Shown one piece after another: positions 12,001-18,205 of a stretch of 64,000 nt of DNA. Source of the stretch: Kineosporia babensis (lineage in GTDB: Bacteria; Actinomycetota; Actinomycetes; Actinomycetales; Kineosporiaceae); the NCBI RefSeq assembly GCF_021129305.1, contig NZ_JAJOMB010000004.1, forward strand, positions 62,001-126,000, written 5' to 3'. The position numbers were made by a program, and so were the translations under genes. Below the pieces are notes generated by a model, which saw nothing but the letters and a program-made list of their open reading frames with translations, made no database searches and was not told the origin of the DNA. How positions within the stretch are numbered: the first letter of the stretch is position 1; every line of letters starts with the position of its first letter.

Positions 12001-12910
12001 TCCGTACCCGCAACGGCACCACGTTCGCGGTCATCGCCGGAATCGTCCGGGCCGCCGGATCGACCCGGGCCGCCACCGGGAAGCCGAGCACGATGTCCCG
12101 CTCACCGGTGAGCCGGTGCAAGTAGGCCGCCGTCACCGCCGCGAACGTGGCCGGCCAGCTCCCCCGCGCGGCGCGCGCGGCCTTCTTCAGCCCAGCCTCG
12201 ATCACCAGATCGAGGCTCTCCATCCGCCGCAGCGGCGGATGAGTGGCCCGGGTGACCGTTCCGGCCAGGGCAACCGGGGCAGGACACTCGGCCAGTTGCC
12301 GCGTCCAGTAGTCCCTGTCGGCAACGAAATCCGCCGAAGCCCGGTAGGCCGCATCCTCGGCCACCACGTCCGCCAGCCGCCCCGGCGCCCCGGCCCCGAC
12401 GTCCTTACCTTCGGCCAGCGCCTCGTAGAGCGCCGCGATCCGCCCGACCATCATCGCCGCGCCCAGCGCGTCCAGCACCACATGGTGAATGCTCAGGTAC
12501 AGCCAACGCCGATCGTCGGCGATCCGCAGCAGCGCGGTGGTGTGATACGGCCGATCGTCCAGGCTGCGCGGGCGATTCAGGTCCGCCCGCATCCACGCCG
12601 CGGCCTCCGCCTCCGGATCCGCCGCCGTCCGGAGATCCAGTTGCGGCAGCTGCCACCCGGCCGGCTCCTCGATCCACTGCCGCAGCCGCTCCCCCTCGTG
12701 CCCCACCCGGGCCTGCACCGCGTCGACCTCGCCGATCGCCTGCCGCATGGCGCGTTCCAGCCGGTCCGCGTCCAAAGCGCCGACCACGTCGATGTACAGG
12801 GCGATCACGTGCGCGCGGTCGTCGTCCAGCTGCTGGCTGAACCACATGCCGGCCTGCGCCGAGGTCAGCGGGAGCGAGGCGGAATCGGAGAGGGCGCGGT
12901 TCTCGGGCAT
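1..12910 (-). CDS. Non-ribosomal peptide synthetase, N-terminal 4303 residues (3' end outside window)
   Basis: A single open frame reads from ATG 12910 to the left edge. Domains by approximate residue: C1 15-440 (HHVVLDA, an altered HHxxxDG), A1 455-945, T1 (Ser991 in GGDS), C2 1045-1460 (HHLLFDGWS), A2 1490-1955, T2 (Ser1999 in GGHS), C3 2045-2470 (HHIAADGWS), A3 2495-2965, T3 (Ser3014), epimerization domain 3052-3470 (HHLSVDGVSW, NYLGKV), C4 3477-3900 (HHHILLDGWS), A4 from 3927, incomplete. C1-A1-T1 resembles EntF, which condenses an aryl acid onto serine. Specificity codes read by eye: A1 DVWHISLIDK (serine), A3 DVWHFGLIDK (serine-like, then epimerised), A2 DPRSMCQMTK (unassigned), A4 DPFLLGAVF (perhaps aliphatic). 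Product inferred as acyl-Ser-X-D-Ser-X. The ABC exporter gene lies 126 bp upstream. No MbtH gene is visible. The start has only a weak ribosome site. Confidence 0.95.
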   Translation of the reverse strand, partial: MPENRALSDSASLPLTSAQAGMWFSQQLDDDRAHVIALYIDVVGALDADRLERAMRQAIGEVDAVQARVGHEGERLRQWIEEPAGWQLPQLDLRTAADPEAEAAAWMRADLNRPRSLDDRPYHTTALLRIADDRRWLYLSIHHVVLDALGAAMMVGRIAALYEALAEGKDVGAGAPGRLADVVAEDAAYRASADFVADRDYWTRQLAECPAPVALAGTVTRATHPPLRRMESLDLVIEAGLKKAARAARGSWPATFAAVTAAYLHRLTGERDIVLGFPVAARVDPAARTIPAMTANVVPLRVRIPEGSSFADLVGETVGAMKEAVRHQRYRLDDIIRDLGLDPAKGHLHGPICNIMPFDYDVRFAGASAAMHNLSNGWVADLVINCYGGRPGRKEPLRVGFVANSGLYTDEQLDAHRDRFLAFLNALATDESLHQVPLSEVEVLAPGEREQVLSTWNDTAADLAQDTVPALVEAQARTTPQAVAVEYGDEQLTYAEFSRKVAALASLLRSSGVQAEDRVAVAMPRSAHLLVAVHAVLRAAAVYVPVDTEQPADRVAQLLEQAAPTLVLTMSGTGIDGLRIDQPLPIAEFELEPVPAQQAAYLIHTSGSTGKPKGVVVEHRAIANRIAGMQRDFGLDSTDRILHKTPIGFDVSVWELLWPLTVGATVVVAEPGGHRDPAYLAELISVRAITTTHFVPSMLRVFLDEPTVTRGALRRVICSGEALPGDVAQRFQRTIGVPLFNLYGPTEAAIDVTQWRFDPSTDGPVPIGRPVANVQTYVLDAALNPVPPGLTGELYLAGAQLARGYRDAPTSTAERFVANPHGPAGSRMYRTGDLARWRSDGALEYLGRTDDQVKIRGVRIELGEVQAVLAAQPGVRAVAVTVREDQPGRKYLAAYAVLDDAAAVEELRAAAEKSLPEAMVPAAFVTVDALPTTRNGKLDRAALPAPDFAATSTARPPRTETERVLCSLFADLLGVPSVGIDDSFFAVGGDSVLAMRLVAAAHRQGLALTVRDVFAHPTVAELGELARPVAGFAAAVELPALADDEIARIEHRFGRVDEILPLTPVQEGILVESLRGEGRYVVQARVELRGPVNENRLRQAWRALLKRHEALRAVFVPDTAQGPVQAILAEVPDAWQEYEGGDLDRIAADQLAAGFDVRRAPLIRAALVKISAQQQVLVVAFHHLLFDGWSQPLLLAELLALYDDAASVSQPAPSLRTHLQWLAGQDRASAVTAWREALAGAEPTLTAAAEGAGASVERELPAAVTTRLAAQARQHGLTMNTVLQGAWAVLLGAMLGRDDVVFDAPSAGRPAEVAGAEQMVGLFLTTAPVRVRMRAGEPFVRTLERLQSEQAELAGHQHLGPAEIVLQSGYPVLADTAVVFLNLPVRPEEVAAAADGVRPGTISGSVTTHYALRLAVTPGERLRLELGYHTGGLTADAAQRVLDRLAAVLAECADGLDRVVARHGVLAPGEREQVLGAWAGPVLEVPRLSLPALIGQRAAECADVPAVVFGDEVLTYAELDAQASLLARRLAARGAGPEVRIAVSMPRSAALVTALLAVLKTGAAYVPVDPGYPAERVQAMLEDAQPLLVLEDAALDGPEVDLDPDLHPDHPAYVIFTSGSTGRPKGVVVPHRGVTDYLAHLCGPAGLRAGDVVLNLASISFDPSVRDLLGTLAAGGTVVMVGPDEARDPVALVRAMHRHQVTVLLSAVPSMLAALGDAAERTSDSPALRLVMTCGEALTRGHLASIQALGGPRVLNQYGPTEATMTATYFPVDDYPGTALPIGRPRLNTSARVLDHRLRPAPLGVTGELYLAGPGITRGYAGRPGATAERFVADPYGPAGARMYRTGDLAALDEAGLLHYRGRADNQVKVRGQRIEPREVELVLTARPEVSAAAVAAHGDRLIAYVVGQTIDAAALREAVAEQLPAVFVPSAVMVLDALPLTPNGKINRQALPEPALEGLAGRDPQTPTEARVCAIFADLLGVPTMDPDASFFDVGGHSLLATRLVGRIRAELGIEVPIAEVFTHPTPAALSARLDQNTAPATVSLTRYATLPEPLALSAPQRRFWVLDQLAPDEESAAAYHIPLAVRLRGPIDIEALRSALQDVAQRHEVLRTTYPEHDGTPYQRLSALPRLTRDRQAGRFDLSSDSPLRAELLTEGPDEHVLSLTLHHIAADGWSLRPLAADLAHAYAQRRAGLAPTWAPLPVRYADYALWHAEHLATGDELGYWRKRLQNLPDEVTLPADRPRPDSSSTAGTVHLDLPAWLQDELGRTARRHGATVFMTLHTALAALLTRLGAGTDIPIGTVSAGRTDPALENLVGCFLNTLVLRTSTAGDPTLGDLLDRIRSSDLEAYAHQHLPFDRLVDELGVTRSLNRTPLFQILLAGQPELTADEVTLDGLETELLPTSVPGARFDLSLNALERRSADGGAEGIQVRAQYRADMFDESTVRRFLDSWVLLLTALVREPEVRLHAVELLAEDERRAVVGEFNSARVDFETPLIPHAFARQAASTPAAVALVEGPDSWTYRELAARVADLAEALRGRGVGAEDRVAIVLPRSADLVAAVLAVLMTGAAYVPVDPDYPQDRIDLLLSDAAPTFTIDPDFVAGVVSGGRDLDVPAIEPEQAAYVLFTSGSTGRPKGVVVPHAALALRIAGMQRDYALDASDRILHKTPTGFDVSVWELFWPLTTGAAIVLARPGGHREPDYLADLIRTAGVTTVHFVPSMLRAFIEEPSAAGCTGLRRVFCGGESLSGDLAQQVSSTLPAMLHHLYGPTEATIDVTQEPDVRDAGDLVPIGKPVAGTQVYVLDAALRPVGVGVTGELYLAGSQLARGYFGAAGLTADRFVACPFGAPGARMYRTGDLVRWGSDGRLEFRGRTDQQIKVHGVRIEPAEIEAAMLALPGISRALVLAHTTGEGARHLVAYVVGPAHGVRERLAEDLPAHLVPTTVISVPQMPLTANGKVDRKALPEPSFADRPTGGRAVQGAVEEQLAGLFAETLGLERVGADEGFFALGGDSIMAIQLAGRARRAGLTIGPRDIFDHQTVASLASIVGQDVAVVEPLDDGVGPVALTPIVHRLRERPGAVEGFYQSVTLDVPSGLDRSAVTAAVQALLDRHDALRLKLTRSAGGLLWALEVTAAGSVRAEDCVFEENSDTAGLEQALARLDPSAGRMLQVALLPDRMLVVAHHLSVDGVSWRILLPDLREAYQAALQGQRAQLAPVATSLRTWSHQLGEHAQDPALLEELTWWAEELGAPGARIGSRALDPSIDVVSTARSVTVDLPHVSDPDDTLLGTLAVALHHWRGGAALIDREIHGRSVDGPGDLSRTVGWFTAVHPLRLPATGDAVEAVRQVREHRAQVPGDGTGFGLLRYVNPQTTALLAALPKAEIAMNYLGKVTAGGGLDGWTVQGTGAGTSPQAALPYVVNITALAVDERLTATLTFAGQILTEDEVGELAGLWVAALRGVAEEQKAPGLDGESVARIEARYPGFAEALPLSRLQEGLLFHALHETSDPYTPQLLVDLDGPVDGARLRSAFDQVLERHATLRVAVPHDLVDRPVQVVLPGLGVGWQELDLRATPGQAEELARAEDFVLQDRARGFDLTQPPLIRVTLLRLADQRYRMVITHHHILLDGWSMALLARELLTVWSGATPAAPVPYRHHLAWLEKQDREAAVAAWAERLHGVDGPTLLAGPGASAAAGEPSMHEQAVPAGLGRRLIAWARGNGLTVNTVLQGAWALVLARLTGRGDVTFGAAVSGRPADLTGAEDMIGLFINTVPVRVPVPEHVVPVDLLKDLQQAQSALLPHHHLGLSDVHRAAGQSELFDTLLVFQNYPVAADLPSPQPGVAVTGVTFREATHYPLALIASDRGGDLTLRFAHDPAALTSARVQEIADLLVRVLAAVVENRPVEALTPAEADLVLLASTGEDSGRTPAGITETFAQQVLQRGDEVALRGDFGTLTYADLDARGNELAHRLAALGVRPGDRVGVRVPRSVEYVVALLAVLKAGAAYVPVDERLPDSRARLMLEGTAALVTDTPENSLHATIVTVGAFSGAAEPPAPHAHPDDLAYVMFTSGSTGVPKGVEVTQSGVVAICTQRRWGIADDDVERVLLQSGPGGDPATFEVWAPLLTGGEIVIAPPGEPGAALVRHAVGKHGATTALFTAGLFRVLAEEDPDCLNGLRMVLTGGDIVSAAAVRRALTHVPHLAVADAYGPTEATVFVTYYEMTTPDDVPDVVPIGSPVPDARVHVLGRDLRPVPPGVRGELYLAGPQLARGYTTATVTAERFVPDPYGPPGSRMYRTGDHARWTG

Positions 12911-13036
12911 TCCGACATGCTCGGGAACCGAGGAAAACCCGAATGATCAGGAACATGAAGCCCGAACGAAGTCTGTTGCCAGGATATGTCCGACTCATCA
13001 CGTTCACGTGAGTTGCATAACAGATTCTCCCGCGGG

Positions 13037-14788
13037 TCAGAGCGTGTCGCGGATCCGCAACGCGTCCACCAGATCGCGGTACAGCGGGCTGCTTTCCAAG
13101 AGTTCCGGGTGGGTACCCCGGGCAACAACGTGAGACGCCTCCATCACCACGATCTCGTCCGCGTCCAGAACCGTGGACAGACGATGGGCGATGGTCACCA
13201 CGGCCCCCTCCTCGGCCTGCCGGCGCACGGCATCGTGAATCGCCGCCTCGGTGATCCCGTCGACCTGGGCCGTGGCCTCGTCGAGCAGCAGCACCGCGGG
13301 CCGGGCCAGCAACGCCCGGGCCAGCGCGATGCGCTGACGCTGCCCACCCGAGACGGTGGTGTCGCCCAGCCGGGTGTCCAGGCCCTCGGGCAGCTCAGAG
13401 ATCTTGTCGTGCAGCCGGATGCGGCGCAGCACGTCGGCCACCTCGGCCTCGTCGGCGTCCGGGTTGGAGAAGAGCAGGTTCTCCCGGATCGTGCCGGGCA
13501 CCACCGGGGTCTCCTGCTCGACGTAGGCCAGGTGCCGGCGCACCGCGCTCGGATCCAGCTCGGAGTAGGGCACGCCTCGCAGCCTCAGGTGGCCGTGCTC
13601 GGGTTCCAGAAAGCGCAGCATCAGCGAGAACACCGTGGTCTTGCCCGCGCCGGAGGGCCCGACGATGGCGACATGCCCACGAGCCGGAATGCTGAGGTCC
13701 AGGTGGTTCACCGCGGGCGGTACGCCCGGGGCATAGCGGGCGGTGACCGCGTTGAGCTCGATGATCGGGGCCTCCTGGTCCGGGCGCCGGGCCTGGCCCT
13801 GGACCACCGGCGGCTGCTCCACCTCCAGCGACTCCACCTCGGCGATCCGGCCGGCCGCGGCCAGGCCGGTCTGCAGCGTGGTCACGTTCTGGCTGAGGTC
13901 CATCACCGGACCGATCAGACCGAAGGCGTACAGCAGGAAGGCGATCAGGGTGGGCACGTCCATCGCGCCCTGGTCCACCCGCCAGGCCCCCACCCCGAGG
14001 ATGATCAGAATCGCCGTCTCCACCCCGGTCCAGGCGATCGTCCAGACCAGGGCCTCGCGCCGCACCGCCTTCACGCTCTCGGCCCGGGCCTGGCGAGCGT
14101 GCTCCAGCAACCGCTCCAGCTGACGGGGCTCGGCACTGGCCGCCTTCACCGTCTTGATCGCCCGCAGCGAGCCCTCCAGTTCGCCACCGAGCTCCCCCAG
14201 CGCACCCTGCGAGCGCTCCTGCGCCACCCCGATGGCCGGCATCAGGACCAGGAACAGCACCGTGACCACCGCGATCGCACCCACCGTGGCCAGCGCCAGC
14301 ACCCAGTCGAGCACCGCCATCAGCACCAGCGTGCCGATCAGCAGGATGAAGGCGTTGACCAGGCCGATCACGCTGGAGGAGGCGGCCTCGCGCAGCAGCA
14401 CCGAGTCCGAGGTGACCCGGGTGACCAGCTCACCGCTGGGCCGGGCCAGCAACGGCAGCACCTTGGCCTGCAGGAAACGCCGGATCATCCCTTCCCGCAC
14501 GTCGTAGACCACCTGCTCGGCCAGGCGGCCCAGCAGCAGCCACTGGCACCAGCTCATCGCGGCGCCCACGACGATCAGCGCCAGCAGGAGCAGGACCGGG
14601 TCGGCCAGGGACTTCCCGGTGCCCAGGGCCCCGAGTACCTCGCGGGTGGCCAGCGGGCTGACCAGGCCGGAGGCGGAGGTGCCGAGACCGAGCAGCAGGG
14701 CCAGGAGCAGGGATCGGCGGTGCGGACGGGCGAAGCGCCACAGCAGGGCCAGTCGCTCGCGCTGCGCCGATGGTGCGATGGAGGTCAT
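13037..14788 (-). CDS. ABC exporter, fused membrane and ATPase domains
   Basis: Homodimeric-type ABC half-transporter of about 583 residues. The N-terminal half carries about six membrane segments (from LALLWRFARPHRRSLLLALLLG). The C-terminal ATPase has Walker A GPSGAGKTT, signature VSGGQRQR, Walker B PAVLLLDEATAQVD and a switch His in IAHRLST. I start at ATG 14788 (MTSIAPSAQ). An in-frame ATG at 14839 would add 17 non-conserved residues. It precedes the NRPS on the same strand with a 126-bp gap, so it probably exports the peptide or protects against it. That role is inferred from position; the family also contains drug and lipid exporters. Confidence 0.9.
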   Translation of the reverse strand: MTSIAPSAQRERLALLWRFARPHRRSLLLALLLGLGTSASGLVSPLATREVLGALGTGKSLADPVLLLLALIVVGAAMSWCQWLLLGRLAEQVVYDVREGMIRRFLQAKVLPLLARPSGELVTRVTSDSVLLREAASSSVIGLVNAFILLIGTLVLMAVLDWVLALATVGAIAVVTVLFLVLMPAIGVAQERSQGALGELGGELEGSLRAIKTVKAASAEPRQLERLLEHARQARAESVKAVRREALVWTIAWTGVETAILIILGVGAWRVDQGAMDVPTLIAFLLYAFGLIGPVMDLSQNVTTLQTGLAAAGRIAEVESLEVEQPPVVQGQARRPDQEAPIIELNAVTARYAPGVPPAVNHLDLSIPARGHVAIVGPSGAGKTTVFSLMLRFLEPEHGHLRLRGVPYSELDPSAVRRHLAYVEQETPVVPGTIRENLLFSNPDADEAEVADVLRRIRLHDKISELPEGLDTRLGDTTVSGGQRQRIALARALLARPAVLLLDEATAQVDGITEAAIHDAVRRQAEEGAVVTIAHRLSTVLDADEIVVMEASHVVARGTHPELLESSPLYRDLVDALRIRDTL

Positions 14789-14950
14789 GTCTTCGTTTCG
14801 GTCGTGGCGAGGGGCGACCCCACCGGTTCGGTCCTCCATCCTGACCAGCCAGCCGGGGTGCGCCCATCCGTCTTCGGTTCAGTCCTGATCCGCCGGTCAG
14901 GGGGTGAACGGCAGCCACCCGGCGGGCCGGGCACCTGGTAACAATCAGGG

Positions 14951-15592
14951 GTGATCCGAGTAGTAGTGGTCGACGACGAGGCCCTCATCCGCAGCGGCTT
15001 CCAGCACATCCTGAACGCCTCCGACGGGATCGAGACGGTGGCTGCGGTCACCGGGGCCGAGGCCCTGGCCAGCGTGCGCACGCTGCAGCCGGACGTGGTG
15101 CTGCTGGACATCCGGATGCCCGACGTGGACGGCCTGAGCGTGCTGGAGGGCATCCGCAAGCTGGCCACCCCGCCGGTGGTGGCCATGCTGACCACCTTCG
15201 ACGCCGACGAGTACGTCACCGAGGCACTACGCCGGGGAGCCTCGGGCTTCCTGCTCAAGGACACCGATCCCGAACGCCTCGGCGACCTGGTGCGGGCCCT
15301 GGCCGGGGGTGAGACGGTGCTGTCCTCCTCGGTCACCCGCACCGTGATCGACGGCTACCTGGACGCCGGGGCCGACGCCCTCGCCCTCAAGGCGGTCGAG
15401 GGCCTGACCCAGCGCGAACGAGAGGTGCTGGTGCTGCTGGCCGACGGCCTGTCCAACCGGGAGATCGGCGAGCGCCTGTACCTGAGCGCGGGCACGGTCA
15501 AGGACCACGTCAGCGCCATCCTGACGAAACTCGACGTGGCCAGCCGGATCCAGGCCGCGCTGACCGCCGAGCGGGCCGGCCTGCTGCGGTGA
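14951..15592 (+). CDS. NarL/LuxR-family response regulator
   Basis: 213 residues. Receiver domain with the acidic pair DD (8-9) and phospho-acceptor Asp53 in LLDIRMPDVDG, then a LuxR-type helix-turn-helix (LTQREREVL...SNREIGERLYLSAGTVKDHV). It overlaps the downstream histidine kinase start by four bases (GTGA), so the two are translationally coupled and form a cognate pair. The GTG start follows an AT-containing stretch (TAACAAT) by about 5 nt with CAGGG between, so initiation could be leaderless or from a weak ribosome site. It is divergent from the ABC-exporter/NRPS genes, which makes it a candidate regulator of that cluster by position only. Confidence 0.93.
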   Translation: MIRVVVVDDEALIRSGFQHILNASDGIETVAAVTGAEALASVRTLQPDVVLLDIRMPDVDGLSVLEGIRKLATPPVVAMLTTFDADEYVTEALRRGASGFLLKDTDPERLGDLVRALAGGETVLSSSVTRTVIDGYLDAGADALALKAVEGLTQREREVLVLLADGLSNREIGERLYLSAGTVKDHVSAILTKLDVASRIQAALTAERAGLLR

Positions 15593-16689
15593 GGCGTTTC
15601 CCGCCGTTCCTGATCACGCCCGCGCTGGTCGTCGTCTCGCTGCTGGACGTCTGGTTCCAGGTGTACTTCGACGAGCGCACCGGCCTGATCCTCGCGCTGG
15701 TGGCCGCGCTCTCACTGACCTTCCGCAACCGCGCCCCGCACCTGGTGTTCCTGGCCACCCTGCCCTCGGCCGCGCTCACCTGGGCGATCTACGCGCCGCT
15801 GATCGCGCTGTTCACCCTGGCCACCCGCACCCGCAACCGGCTGCTGCTGATCGCCGGCGCCCTGGCCTTCGCGTTCTGCACGGTGCTGCCCTGGCCGGAT
15901 CCCCGGCTGGCCGACATGCTCACCACCTCCACCGTGGTCTCCGCGGTCTACGGCACCGCCACCGCGCTCGCCCCGGTGCTGCTGGGCCAGCTGATCCTGG
16001 CCCGGCGCGACCTGGCCGAGCGGCTCCGGGAGATCCAGCAAGCCCGGGCGCACGAGCAGATCCTGACCACGCAGAGCGTCCTGGCCACCGAACGCGCCCA
16101 GCTGGCCCGGGAGATGCACGACGTGGTCTCGCACCAGGTCAGCCTGATCGCCGTGCGGGCCGGCGCGCTGCAGGTCAGCACCCACGACCCGGAGGTGAAG
16201 GAGGCCGCCAGCACGATCCGTGGGCTCAGCGTGCGCACCCTGAACGAGCTACGCCACATGGTCGGCGTGCTGCGTACTTCCGGTAGCGCGGCCACCGAGC
16301 TCACCCCGCAGCCCACCCTCGACGAACTGCCCGACCTGGTCGCGAACAGTGCCGTGGACGCCCGCCTGGAGCTGAACCTGCCGGGCGAACTCGAACTCAC
16401 CCCTCCGGTCCAGCGCGCCCTGTACAGAATGGTTCAGGAAGGGCTGACCAACGTCCGCAAGCATGCTCCCGGCTCCACCGCGGTGGTCGAGATCTCTTCC
16501 GCAGAAGGAGAAGTCCACGCGAGCGTCACCAATTCCGCTCCGGCCCGACCGGTTCTGGCTCTGCCGGGCGCCCATCACGGCCTGGTCGGACTGCGGCAGC
16601 GAGCCGAACTGCTGCGTGGGCGCCTGGAGGCCGAGCCGTTGCCGGATCACGGTTTCCGGCTGGCGATGAGCCTTCCGCTCACGACCTGA
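15589..16689 (+). CDS. Histidine kinase of the NarL-partner (HisKA_3) class
   Basis: 366 residues. About four to five hydrophobic segments fill residues 8-135, followed by a coiled region and the HisKA_3 box REMHDVVSHQ with phospho-acceptor His177. The ATPase domain has N-box VQEGLTNVRKHAP and G-box GLVGLRQRAELLRG. There is no large extracellular sensor loop, as in DesK-like kinases that sense the membrane or use accessory proteins. The GTG start overlaps the response-regulator stop. The 3' end overlaps by 11 bp with the convergent diguanylate cyclase gene, so no terminator separates them. Confidence 0.92.
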   Translation: MRRFPPFLITPALVVVSLLDVWFQVYFDERTGLILALVAALSLTFRNRAPHLVFLATLPSAALTWAIYAPLIALFTLATRTRNRLLLIAGALAFAFCTVLPWPDPRLADMLTTSTVVSAVYGTATALAPVLLGQLILARRDLAERLREIQQARAHEQILTTQSVLATERAQLAREMHDVVSHQVSLIAVRAGALQVSTHDPEVKEAASTIRGLSVRTLNELRHMVGVLRTSGSAATELTPQPTLDELPDLVANSAVDARLELNLPGELELTPPVQRALYRMVQEGLTNVRKHAPGSTAVVEISSAEGEVHASVTNSAPARPVLALPGAHHGLVGLRQRAELLRGRLEAEPLPDHGFRLAMSLPLTT

Positions 16690-18202
16690 CGATCGGCTGC
16701 GGATTCGCGGCCGCGAAGAGCGAGTCGAGCACCTCGGGCTGGCCGGACAGGCCGAACAGCGGGCCCTGGGCGGCATCACAGCCCAGCGCGCGCAGCACCT
16801 CGGCCTGGGCCCGGCGCCGCACTCCCTCGGCTACCACCAGATGCCCGAGCGCGTGCCCGAGAGTCACTGCGGCACCGGCAATCGCGGCACTGGCCTCGTG
16901 CTGGTCGACCGATTCGGTGAGCGTGTCGTGCAGCTTCAGCACCTGCACCGGGGCGGTCCGCAGCCGTGACAGCGCCGACTGGCCGGAGCCGAAATGATCC
17001 ATCGCCAGCCGGACCCCCAGCTCGCGCACCCCGGCCAGGTTGTCCATCACCGCCGGGCTGTCGGCCAGGAACGAGTCCTCGGTCAGCTCGAGCACCAGCT
17101 GATCGGCCAGAAGATCGCTCTTCGCCAGGGTTTCGCGGACCAGGGCGACGACATCGATCGAGTCGAAGGTCTGCACCGACATGTTCACCGAGATCCCGCC
17201 CGCCCCCGGACGCCACAGCGAAGCCCGGCGGCAGGCCTCCCTCAGCACCCAGGCGTCCAGGTCGCCGATGATCCGGTACTCCTCGGCGATCGGCACCAGG
17301 TCGGCGGTGGTCAGGATCGCCGAACCCGGCGGCTGCCAGCGCACTCCGGCCTCGGCCCCGACGATCTGGCGCCGGTTCAGGTCCATCACCGGCTGGTAGT
17401 GCAGGGCCAGCTCGTCGTCCGCGATCGCCGAGCGCAGCTGCGAGACGATCCGCATCTTGCCGTCCACGACCTGCTGCATCCGGTGGTCGAACGCGCTGAT
17501 CCGGGCCTTGCCACCGTTCTTCGAGGCATACATGGCCAGGTCGGCGCGCTGCAGGATGGCGTCGGTACCGGGCCCGGCGGCCAGGTCCTGCACCCCACTG
17601 AGGGTCCAGCCGATGCTCGCGCTGATCGCCACCTTGCGCTGCTTGATGGTCAGCGGCGCCTCCAGGGCGTGGGCGATCCGCTCGGCCAGGGCCTGGGCCT
17701 GATCGGCGGCCACGAACGAGCCGGCCACGATGAACTCGTCGCCACCCAGGCGAGCCACCACGTCGTCGGTGCGGCACACCGTGCGCAGGCGCTGCGCGGT
17801 GGTGACCAGCAACTCGTCCCCCGCGTCATGGCCCAGGCTGTCGTTGACCAGCTTGAACCCGTCCAGGTCGATGAACAGCACCGCCACCGTCGGACCGTCC
17901 GGGCCCTGCGAGGCGACCAGATGCTCCAGCCGTTCCAGCAGCGCGCGGCGATTGGGCAGGCCGGTCAGCTCGTCCATCAGGGCCTTGCGGGTCGCGCTCT
18001 CGTGCAGCTGCCGCATCTCCGTGGAGGAGACCTCCAGCGAGCGTTCCAGCAGGTACCGGTCGTTGTCCGCCTCCTGATAGGTGGTGGACACCAGCTCGAG
18101 CAGCCGCTCCAGCTGCTCCGGGGCGACGGCCTGGTCCCGGCCGAGCTTCAGCCGTCGCAGCTGCCGGCGCAGCACCCGGTGCAGGTCGGGCTCATCGCTC
18201 AT
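16679..18202 (-). CDS. GGDEF-EAL protein, probable cyclic-di-GMP synthase with degenerate EAL domain
   Basis: 507 residues, no membrane segment. Residues 1-70 are a charged helical lead. The GGDEF domain has an intact active site (LGGDEF, 153-157) and inhibitory-site RTDD (144-147), so diguanylate cyclase activity is plausible. The C-terminal EAL domain is eroded: EAL reads EAG, the DDFGTG loop reads DHFGSG, and the Lys-Ile-Asp motif reads KLHD, although NMS and LELTE remain. Phosphodiesterase activity is therefore doubtful and the domain may bind c-di-GMP or regulate instead. It starts 3 bp after the FIST gene stop, so a FIST sensor probably feeds it a signal. Confidence 0.93.
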   Translation of the reverse strand: MSDEPDLHRVLRRQLRRLKLGRDQAVAPEQLERLLELVSTTYQEADNDRYLLERSLEVSSTEMRQLHESATRKALMDELTGLPNRRALLERLEHLVASQGPDGPTVAVLFIDLDGFKLVNDSLGHDAGDELLVTTAQRLRTVCRTDDVVARLGGDEFIVAGSFVAADQAQALAERIAHALEAPLTIKQRKVAISASIGWTLSGVQDLAAGPGTDAILQRADLAMYASKNGGKARISAFDHRMQQVVDGKMRIVSQLRSAIADDELALHYQPVMDLNRRQIVGAEAGVRWQPPGSAILTTADLVPIAEEYRIIGDLDAWVLREACRRASLWRPGAGGISVNMSVQTFDSIDVVALVRETLAKSDLLADQLVLELTEDSFLADSPAVMDNLAGVRELGVRLAMDHFGSGQSALSRLRTAPVQVLKLHDTLTESVDQHEASAAIAGAAVTLGHALGHLVVAEGVRRRAQAEVLRALGCDAAQGPLFGLSGQPEVLDSLFAAANPQPIVRS

Positions 18203-18205
18203 CGG

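Noticed and set aside
1-12910. Repeated long similar segments within the left third (e.g. CGGTACATCCG-type strings)
   Set aside because: These are the homologous adenylation, condensation and carrier domains of one synthetase, not insertion elements or tandem repeats.
185-12946. Very long plus-strand open frames (up to ~1060 codons) across the NRPS region
   Set aside because: They lie antisense to a continuous NRPS frame with all core motifs; their Gly/Arg/Gln/His-rich translations are artefacts of high GC codon bias.
12911-13036. Iron-box (IdeR/DmdR1) operator upstream of the NRPS
   Set aside because: No TTAGGTTAGGCTAACCTAA-like palindrome can be read in the gap, so iron control is not claimed.
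12986-14941. 650-codon plus-strand open frame opposite the ABC exporter
   Set aside because: Low-complexity Gln/His/Arg sequence, while the minus strand has Walker A, signature and Walker B motifs.
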